64,000 nt of DNA from Nocardia concava NBRC 100430. GTDB taxonomy: Bacteria > Actinomycetota > Actinomycetes > Mycobacteriales > Mycobacteriaceae. The number at the start of each line of letters is the position of its first letter. Positions within the stretch are counted from its first letter, which is position 1. The position numbers were made by a program, and so were the translations under genes. The stretch lies in NCBI RefSeq assembly GCF_000308815.1, contig NZ_BAFX01000017.1:62001-126000 (forward strand). The letters run 5' to 3'. This document shows positions 58,518 through 64,000 of this stretch, piece by piece. Below the pieces are notes generated by a model. It did not search any database. It was not told the origin of the DNA and was given only the letters and a program-made list of their open reading frames with translations.

Positions 58518-60125
58518 TTAGACAGCCAGCTCGAAGTTCGGGTAGCCGTTGTCGCGCTCCTCGTCGCAGTAGCGGCGGTAATTGCCGAAGCCGCCGATGT
58601 AGGGCATGAATACGCGCTTCTTGCCCTCGATGTTCGCGCCCATGTACCAGGAGTCGGCCTTCACGAACAGCGTGCCCTCGGCGACCTCCAACAGGTGGTC
58701 GGTCCATTTGACCGCGGCGTCCTCGCGCGCCGCTACGGTGCGAATTCCCTTGGCGCGGCAGTGTTCCACCAGTGCCAGCACCCAATCCAGCTGCTGCTCG
58801 GAGTGCAGCACCATATTCGCCATCACCGACGGCGTGCCGACGCTGTTGACGCTGAACATGTTCGGGAATCCCGGAATGCCGAAGCCCAGGTAGGTGACCG
58901 GCCCGTCGGCCCAGGCATCGCCGAGGCGGGCATCGTTCGCGCCGTGCAGGTCGATGCGCAGCAGGGTGCCGGTCATGGCGTCGAAACCCGTTGCGTAGAC
59001 GAGGGTGTCGAGCTCGATGAACTTCTCGGCGGTGCGGATGCCGGTCGGGGTGACCTCCACGATGGCCTCGCGCCGTAGGTTCACCAGATCCACATTCGTC
59101 CGGTTGAACATCTCGTAGTACCCGGAGTCGGTGCAGATGCGCTTGGTGCCGATCGGGTGGTCGTAGGGGATGAGGTCGTCGGCCACCGATTGGTCCTGCA
59201 CCTTCGCGCGAATCTTGGCCACCGCGAACTCGCGTACCAGCTCATTGGCGGCCAGATCGCTGTTCTGATCCGGGAACACCTTGTTGAACAGCACGCCGCC
59301 ACCGTTCCAGCGGTCCTCCATCGCCGCTTCGCGCTGCTCGGCGGTGAGCTCCAGCGCCTTGACCTCGAGCGAGCGGTGCGGCGTGGCCGCCGGTGCGTAG
59401 TAGGAGTTCTCGCGCCGCTGCCGGTAGGTGGCGCGGATCTCGCCCTGCTCCTGCTCGGTCCACGGCCGGTTCGGCACGGGCACGCTGAAGTTCGCCGACC
59501 GCTGGAAGACGGTGAGCGCCCGCGCCTGTCGCGCGATGATCGGGGAGACCTGGATGCCGGAGGATCCGGTTCCGATGACACCGACCCGCTTGCCCTCGAA
59601 GGACGCGCCCTCCTCGGGCCACTGCGCGGTGAAAAGCTCCTCACCCGCGAAGGTTTCGATGCCGGGCAGATTCGGCTTGATCGGGGTCGACAGGCAGCCG
59701 GTCGCGAAAACCACGAACTGCGAACGGAATTCGTCACCGCGCTCGGTGTGCAGGGTCCACAGCGCGGCCGTCTCGTCGAAGCGGGCGGCGGTGACGCGCT
59801 GCCCGAATCGGTAGTGGCGCTTCAGGTCGAAGCGCTCGGCGACATGGTTGATGTAGGCCAGGATCTCCGGCTGCGCGGCGAATCGCTCGGTCCAGGTCCA
59901 GCTCTGCTGCAGGTCCTCGTCGAAGGAGTAGGAGTAGTCGACGCTCTCCACATCGCAGCGCGCACCGGGGTACTTGTTCCAGTACCAGGTGCCGCCGACG
60001 TCGTCGCCGGCCTCGAGGCCGAGCACGTTCAGTCCGGCCTTCGCCGCCCGATGGACGCCGTAGAGTCCGGCGAATCCGGCACCGATGATGATCACATCGA
60101 ATGGGCTGCCCTGCTCGGGATGCAT
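58518..60125 (-). CDS. Baeyer-Villiger-like flavin monooxygenase with changed fingerprint
   Basis: A 535-residue protein resembling cyclohexanone-type monooxygenases: DVIIIGAGFAGLYG, GGTWYWNKYPGARCDVES, VGVIGTGSSGIQ and VYATGFDAMTGTL. The fingerprint between the two Rossmann motifs reads FAGEELFTAQW, so the usual histidine of FxGxxxHxxxW is phenylalanine. NADPH/O2-dependent oxidation of a ketone is expected from the family; the substrate is unknown. Single gene; the ATG at 60125 is preceded by GAGAGGA. Confidence 0.83.
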   Translation of the reverse strand: MHPEQGSPFDVIIIGAGFAGLYGVHRAAKAGLNVLGLEAGDDVGGTWYWNKYPGARCDVESVDYSYSFDEDLQQSWTWTERFAAQPEILAYINHVAERFDLKRHYRFGQRVTAARFDETAALWTLHTERGDEFRSQFVVFATGCLSTPIKPNLPGIETFAGEELFTAQWPEEGASFEGKRVGVIGTGSSGIQVSPIIARQARALTVFQRSANFSVPVPNRPWTEQEQGEIRATYRQRRENSYYAPAATPHRSLEVKALELTAEQREAAMEDRWNGGGVLFNKVFPDQNSDLAANELVREFAVAKIRAKVQDQSVADDLIPYDHPIGTKRICTDSGYYEMFNRTNVDLVNLRREAIVEVTPTGIRTAEKFIELDTLVYATGFDAMTGTLLRIDLHGANDARLGDAWADGPVTYLGFGIPGFPNMFSVNSVGTPSVMANMVLHSEQQLDWVLALVEHCRAKGIRTVAAREDAAVKWTDHLLEVAEGTLFVKADSWYMGANIEGKKRVFMPYIGGFGNYRRYCDEERDNGYPNFELAV

Positions 60126-60240
60126 GCGCGTCCTCTCGGTATTCGTCTTGCGATATTTCGATTAGGCATATCGTCGAGGCGAATGCGGGCAGCGGGCGAT
60201 AGCAGGTCCCACTGACCAGGAGCGTGCGTCCGGGAGATGG

Positions 60241-60627
60241 TTACTCGTGCGCGGGCTCGCCGGTCACGATGTGATCGGCGTGATTGAGGCCCTCGCGGAC
60301 CAGCCGGGTCAGGTGGCCGTCGCGAATCCGGTAGATGATGCGGCGGCCGTCGCGGCGGGTCTCGACCAGGCCGGTGAAGCGGAGTTTGGCCAGGTGCTGG
60401 CTGACCGCGGTGCGCGAGGCGCCGCAGGCCTCGGTCAGGGCGGTGACATCGGCCTCGCCCTCGGCGAGGATCCAGAGAATGTGCAGGCGGGTCGGATCCG
60501 AGAGCATGCGGAAGGTGGCGGTGGCCGCCTCCAGCCGGGCCTGATCCGGGTCGACGGGGTGGGTGAGACTCGGCTCGACCGGGTGGGTGAGATTCGGCAC
60601 CGCGGGTAGCGGTTTCGCCTTGGTCAC
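60241..60627 (-). CDS. ArsR-family regulator with short N-terminal repeat
   Basis: A 128-residue winged-helix protein: RMLSDPTRLHILWILAEGE, ALTEACGASRTAVSQHLAKL and ETRRDGRRIIYRI. There is no CxC metal site in the recognition-helix region, so it probably senses something other than arsenite-type metals, or metal by other residues. Its N-terminal tail holds a duplicated octapeptide (LTHPVEPS, LTHPVDP). It follows the MFS gene by seven bases and probably represses it. Confidence 0.8.
   Translation of the reverse strand: MTKAKPLPAVPNLTHPVEPSLTHPVDPDQARLEAATATFRMLSDPTRLHILWILAEGEADVTALTEACGASRTAVSQHLAKLRFTGLVETRRDGRRIIYRIRDGHLTRLVREGLNHADHIVTGEPAHE
60551..60598 (-). repeat. 24-bp tandem duplication in the ArsR gene
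   Basis: Two 24-bp units (60551-60574 and 60575-60598) differ at two positions and encode the repeated octapeptide in the N-terminal tail of the ArsR protein. In frame, probably recent slippage. Confidence 0.75.
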
Positions 60628-60634
60628 CTTCGCC

Positions 60635-61894
60635 TCACCTTCCTGTCGCTGACACCGCCTCGATGCCCGCCGGAGCGGACGCGGGCCACGCGCGCGCCGC
60701 CGTCGTAGCCGCCAGTGTAGCCAGCGCGGCCAGGGTGATCGCCGTTGTCGGCATACCCGCCAGCGCGCCGAGTTTGCCGGCGATGGGGTAGGTGGCCAGG
60801 AAGCAGGCGTGCGAGAGGGAGAACTGCGCGGTGAAAACCGCTGTGCGGGTGGCTGGTTCGGACTGGGCGCGCAGCAGGCGGGCGGAAGGCGTGTTGATCA
60901 GGGAGGTGCCCGCGCCCAGCAGAACCCAGGTCAGCGCCAGGACGGCGGCGCCGACCGGACGGGGGAGCAGGGTCGGCAGGGCCGCGGCGAGCAGGCCGAT
61001 GGGCAGCACCGCGCAGCCGGTCAGCATGAACCGGCGATCGGGGATGAAGCGCAGCAGGCGCGGAGTCGAGAGCGCCACCGCCATGGAGCCGAATCCGAAG
61101 CAGCCCAGCGCCAATGCGACCCCGGTGTTCGAGCCGCCCAGCTGATCCCGCACGTACACAACGGTATTCACGATCACCAGCGCGGTAGCCGCGGCGACCA
61201 CCATGTTCATGGCCAGCAGGCCGCGCAGGACCGGGCGGTTCATCATGATGCGCGCGCCCTCGGTGATCCGCTCGAGCAGCGGGGCGGAGCGTTCGGGCGG
61301 GGCGAGGCGCGGTAGCCGGGTGGTCACCACCAGCAGGGCCGAGGCCACGAAACCGGCTGCGGTGCCGACGAACAGGGAGTGGTAGCTGATGACGGTCAGC
61401 AGCGCGGCCGCCAGCACCGGGCTCAGCAGCGACTCGAGGTCGTAGGCCAGGCGGGAGAGCGACAGGCCGTGCGTGTAATCGTCCTCGTCGACCAGGATCG
61501 ACGGGATGAGCGACTGGAACGCGGGCGTGAAGGTCGCCGAGGCCGATTGCAGCAGCGCGATCAGCACGTAGATCTGCCAGGTGTGGGTGACGAACGGCAG
61601 CATCAGCGCGATTGCGGCGCGTATCGCATCCGCGGAGACCAGCACCAGACGGCGCGGCAGTCGCTGGGTGAACGCCGAGATCACCGGTGCCACAGCCACA
61701 TACGCGATCATCTTGATGGCCAGTGCGGTGCCCAGCACCGCGCCCGCCTGGCCGCCGGCGATGTCGTAGGCGAGCAGGCCGAGGGCGACGGTGAGCAGTC
61801 CGGTGCCGACCAGGGCGACCACCTGGGCGGTGAACAGCTTGCGGAATTGCGGATGACGGAGCGCTGCGAGCACGCCACCACCATACGCCATCAT
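60635..61894 (-). CDS. MFS transporter paired with ArsR
   Basis: A 419-residue permease of about twelve segments: LRHPQFRKLFTAQVVALVG, AYVAVAPVISAFTQRLPRR, and GLSLSRLAYDLESLLSP. It resembles MFS exporters of the enterobactin-exporter/macrolide type. The ArsR gene lies seven bases downstream. The start is taken at ATG 61894 (MMAYGGG), just inside a dyad; an ATG at 61933 (MRDIPDIK) is possible. Substrate unknown, probably a toxic metal-related or organic compound. Confidence 0.8.
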   Translation of the reverse strand: MMAYGGGVLAALRHPQFRKLFTAQVVALVGTGLLTVALGLLAYDIAGGQAGAVLGTALAIKMIAYVAVAPVISAFTQRLPRRLVLVSADAIRAAIALMLPFVTHTWQIYVLIALLQSASATFTPAFQSLIPSILVDEDDYTHGLSLSRLAYDLESLLSPVLAAALLTVISYHSLFVGTAAGFVASALLVVTTRLPRLAPPERSAPLLERITEGARIMMNRPVLRGLLAMNMVVAAATALVIVNTVVYVRDQLGGSNTGVALALGCFGFGSMAVALSTPRLLRFIPDRRFMLTGCAVLPIGLLAAALPTLLPRPVGAAVLALTWVLLGAGTSLINTPSARLLRAQSEPATRTAVFTAQFSLSHACFLATYPIAGKLGALAGMPTTAITLAALATLAATTAARAWPASAPAGIEAVSATGR

Positions 61895-61913
61895 GTGCGC
61901 AGTTGTGCACTTG
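61892..61913. promoter_or_regulatory. Imperfect dyad at the MFS start, candidate ArsR site
   Basis: CATGTGCGCAG (61892-61902) and TTGTGCACTTG (61903-61913) match at 8 of 11 positions when one is inverted; the core is GTGCrCA. It overlaps the chosen start of the MFS gene, fitting repression by the ArsR protein encoded in the same unit. Confidence 0.4.
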
Positions 61914-61984
61914 ATGTCCGGTATATCTCTCATCGTCCTGTTTCGTTGCGGGTTGCTGGGCGATTCGTCGCTATCCTCGCTTGC

Positions 61985-62746
61985 ATGGGGAGGAAACTCG
62001 CGGTCGTGATCCTGGCCGCCGCAGCACTCGCGGCGGCCGGTTGCACGCAGCACCCCGCGACCAACCCCAGGTCCGGCAATCCGGCCAGCGTCGAGCGCGC
62101 CCCCGTGACCTCGCCCCCGCCGCCGCCCGTCTCCGACCTGCCGCCCTGCGGTGACATCGCCACCACCGCAACCCCTCCCGACTGCTATCTGCAGTCGCGC
62201 GACCCGGCCGGGCTGACTGTCGAGGTCCACCACACCGGCACCGGCCAGCAGTCCTCGGTCGTCCTGACGGTTCTGGACCCGACCGGTGAACAACTACAGA
62301 CCATGACCGAGCAGTCCGTGGGCACCACGGAACCGCGCCTGCGCGATCTGGACAACGACGGCCGCGACGAGCTGATCATCCCGATCATGCTGGCCACCTC
62401 CAACACCCGCTATCTCATCTACCGCGCCACCGGCGACTCGACCCGCTTCACCCGCGCCGGGGAGCTGGCGGGCATCGGCCTCGACACCACCGCCGCCAAC
62501 TACGTGGCCGTCACCGCCCGGGACAGCTACGAACTCTGGAAGATCGAGTTCTGGACGTTCACCGGCGACCAGCTGACCCCCTTGGTCACGGCCGAGGTCC
62601 ACTTCCTCGACGACGGCACGGGACACATCGGCGGCAGTCAGTGCACGGTCACCGACAATGGCGGGCTGCCGCGGACCGGACTCACGCTCGTCCAGGCCAC
62701 CACCCAGTTCTGCGCCGAACCGACGGTTCTGCGCGTCATGCGCTAG
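61985..62746 (+). CDS. Lipoprotein with proline-rich linker
   Basis: A 253-residue lipoprotein: signal with lipobox ALAAAGC (lipidated C20), a linker with PPPPP, and a domain containing LRDLDNDGRDELIIPI, an FG-GAP/VCBS-type calcium-loop sequence. Two or more disulfides are possible (PPCGD, PDCYL, SQCTV, QFCAE). It should sit on the outer face of the membrane. A TATCCT box (61972-61977) seven bases before the ATG and the lack of a ribosome site hint at a leaderless message. Function unknown. Confidence 0.7.
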   Translation: MGRKLAVVILAAAALAAAGCTQHPATNPRSGNPASVERAPVTSPPPPPVSDLPPCGDIATTATPPDCYLQSRDPAGLTVEVHHTGTGQQSSVVLTVLDPTGEQLQTMTEQSVGTTEPRLRDLDNDGRDELIIPIMLATSNTRYLIYRATGDSTRFTRAGELAGIGLDTTAANYVAVTARDSYELWKIEFWTFTGDQLTPLVTAEVHFLDDGTGHIGGSQCTVTDNGGLPRTGLTLVQATTQFCAEPTVLRVMR

Positions 62747-62758
62747 GGACCGGCGGCA

Positions 62759-62790
62759 CCGGAATCCGGGGATTCTCCGGGGGATTCCGG
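62759..62790 (+). terminator. Hairpin between convergent genes
   Basis: CCGGAATCC (62759-62767) pairs perfectly with GGATTCCGG (62782-62790) around a 14-base loop, 13 bases after the lipoprotein stop. Confidence 0.65.
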
Positions 62791-62841
62791 ATGGCCGGGG
62801 GTCGGCGGCTCGGCGACGATGGAATCAGATTGGAACGGCGG

Positions 62842-63612
62842 CTAGGAATAGCGGCGGTGGAGCCATTCGGAGTAGTCGAAAGACAGGGTCTCGCCAGCGT
62901 TGTCGAGACAGAGCGCGGCGTTGCGCACTCGGCGGATGGCTCGGCCGACGGGCGGGATGGGGAGCGGGAGCAGGGGCTGGCCGAGGGCGCGGCGGCGGAG
63001 ATCGGCCAGGGCGGCCAGGGATTGGACGGCCGGGCCGCCGATGTCGCGGAGGCGGCCGGAGGGGCCCGATTCGACGGCGTCGGCCAGCCGGGTGGCCACG
63101 GCGGCGGTGTCGATCGGCTGGAAGAGCATGGAGCCGCGCGGGGAAATGCGGAACTTGGCTGCGGCGCCGAGGATTTCGTCGATGAGATCGTGGAATTGGG
63201 TGGCGCGCAGGAGGGTCCAGGGGATCGGGCCCTGGGTGACCAGTCGTTCCTGGGCGACCTTGGTGCGGTAGTAGGAGAAAGGGACCTGATCGCAGCCGAC
63301 TATCGAAATCTCGACGTGGTGGCCCACTTTGGCGCGCTGCTCGGCGGCCAACAGGGTGCGGACGCCCTCGACCATGACCCGGGCGCTGCGCAGGCTGCGG
63401 TGATTCGCGGTATCGACGACCGTGTGGACGCCCTCCAAAGCGGCGTCGAGACCCGCGCCGGTGGCCAGATCGACCGGGTGGTGCTCGGTGCCGGGCACGG
63501 GTTCGGCGGGCGCGGATCGGCTCAGGACGCGCACCGTGTGGCCCCGGGAGACCAGATCGAGAACCACCGGGACGCCCAATGTTCCGGTTCCGCCGACCAC
63601 CGCTACCTGCAT
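62842..63612 (-). CDS. NmrA-like atypical short-chain dehydrogenase
   Basis: A 256-residue NAD(P)-binding protein: MQVAVVGGTGTLGVPVVLDL as the Rossmann start, TVRVLSRS, the segment YYRTKVAQERLV with a Y-x3-K, and LRATQFHDLI. It belongs with NmrA/NAD(P)H-binding SDRs that act as redox sensors or reductases. The start at 63612 gives the glycine motif at the N-terminus; an open frame to 63657 adds 15 unneeded residues. Confidence 0.8.
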   Translation of the reverse strand: MQVAVVGGTGTLGVPVVLDLVSRGHTVRVLSRSAPAEPVPGTEHHPVDLATGAGLDAALEGVHTVVDTANHRSLRSARVMVEGVRTLLAAEQRAKVGHHVEISIVGCDQVPFSYYRTKVAQERLVTQGPIPWTLLRATQFHDLIDEILGAAAKFRISPRGSMLFQPIDTAAVATRLADAVESGPSGRLRDIGGPAVQSLAALADLRRRALGQPLLPLPIPPVGRAIRRVRNAALCLDNAGETLSFDYSEWLHRRYS

Positions 63613-63763
63613 GTCGATCTCCTGACTCGCCGCGCTTCCCTCGGACGCTAGAACCACACCGACTGCCGCTCAACATGATTCATCGCATGGCGTCGGATTC
63701 GCCACATTCCGGGATTCGTCGCGCGTCTCTGCGGTTGGATGCGTCCGTTTCACACAAGCGGGG

Positions 63764-64000
63764 TCAGATGTGGGTGCCCTTGGTGCGGTTGCAGCCGCGG
63801 CACAGGATCTGCAGGTTGGCGGGACTGGTCGCGCCGCCGCGGCTGATCGGGATGATGTGGTCGAATTCGAGGTAGTGGCTGTCACCGCATTCGACGCATT
63901 TACCGCCGTCGCGCTGCCAGACGACGGCCTTGACGTCCGGCGGGATGGTGCGGGTGTCGCGGCGGCCGGGGGTGAGGGCCAGGCGTTTGGCGATGCGGAG
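63764..64000 (-). CDS. HNH endonuclease, 5'-truncated by window edge
   Basis: The frame is open to the end of the window and stops at 63764, giving the last 78 residues. They hold a compact HNH domain: VWQRDGGKCVECGDSHYLEFDHIIPISRGG, then NLQILCRGCNRTKG, with two Cys pairs (CVEC, CRGC) for a structural zinc. It differs from the HNH gene at the other edge, whose repeat linker and tail are missing here. The start and any N-terminal domain lie beyond the window. Confidence 0.82.
   Translation of the reverse strand, partial: LRIAKRLALTPGRRDTRTIPPDVKAVVWQRDGGKCVECGDSHYLEFDHIIPISRGGATSPANLQILCRGCNRTKGTHI

Overview
The window is GC-rich (G/C-dominated third codon positions, many GTG/TTG starts, frequent 4-bp ATGA/GTGA gene overlaps) and reads as chromosomal DNA of a mycolic-acid actinobacterium, most likely Nocardia or a close relative. 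The taxonomic clues are an EphD-type hydrolase/SDR fusion, a secreted antigen-85-like esterase, a PtpB-like phosphatase, a complete conservon with two P450s, and DUF222/HNH-type genes at both edges. The genus call is inference; no rRNA or other marker gene is present.

Layout. 1-1.8 kb: 3' end of an HNH nuclease gene with an Ala/Ser/Gly repeat, a non-coding stretch with two inverted repeats, and a small GlsB/YeaQ-type membrane protein. 2.0-5.2 kb: a 1054-residue mosaic iron protein (ferritin-like, two CDGSH domains, a ferredoxin-like domain, a globin-like domain and a C-terminal domain). 5.3-15.5 kb: a seven-gene unit for choline breakdown. Choline oxidase and betaine aldehyde dehydrogenase make glycine betaine, a Rieske oxygenase gives dimethylglycine, a dimethylglycine oxidase gives sarcosine, and a sarcosine-oxidase-type enzyme gives glycine; an APC permease and an IclR regulator complete it. 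15.5-22.2 kb (minus strand): a small membrane protein, a lipoprotein and a conservon (CvnA-B-C-D, then a CYP157-like P450 without the ExxR arginine, then a CYP154-like P450).

22.4-31.2 kb: TMEM175-type channel, an HTH/membrane-protein pair, a quinone oxidoreductase behind a MerR-type promoter, a secreted SxxK protein, an MFS pump with its MarR regulator and a perfect palindrome over the start codon, a peptidoglycan amidase and an APC permease. 31.2-35.1 kb and 44.9-50.1 kb: two paralogous modules, each pairing a PF10118 protein (with a complete E / ExxH / E / ExxH diiron signature) with an FNR/[2Fe-2S] oxygenase reductase and oxidoreductases; the second has a divergent TetR gene. 35-44.3 kb: Cys/Gly-rich membrane peptide, GRDP-like protein, TerC transporter behind a yybP-ykoY (manganese) riboswitch, DUF4234 protein, tRNA(CAU), orphan sugar-binding lipoprotein, DUF4097 protein, secreted tyrosine phosphatase and asparagine synthetase.

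50-64 kb: acyl-CoA ligase, thioesterase, a large SARP/AfsR-type regulator and, convergent to it, a serine hydrolase whose upstream region holds five 11-bp direct repeats that look like the SARP operator; then an antigen-85-like esterase, a Baeyer-Villiger-type monooxygenase with a changed fingerprint, an MFS/ArsR pair, a lipoprotein, an NmrA-like protein and the 3' end of another HNH nuclease gene. The strongest leads are the mosaic iron protein, the duplicated diiron-plus-reductase module, the conservon with the ExxW P450, and the SARP operator array. All functions are from sequence reading alone; no database search was run.
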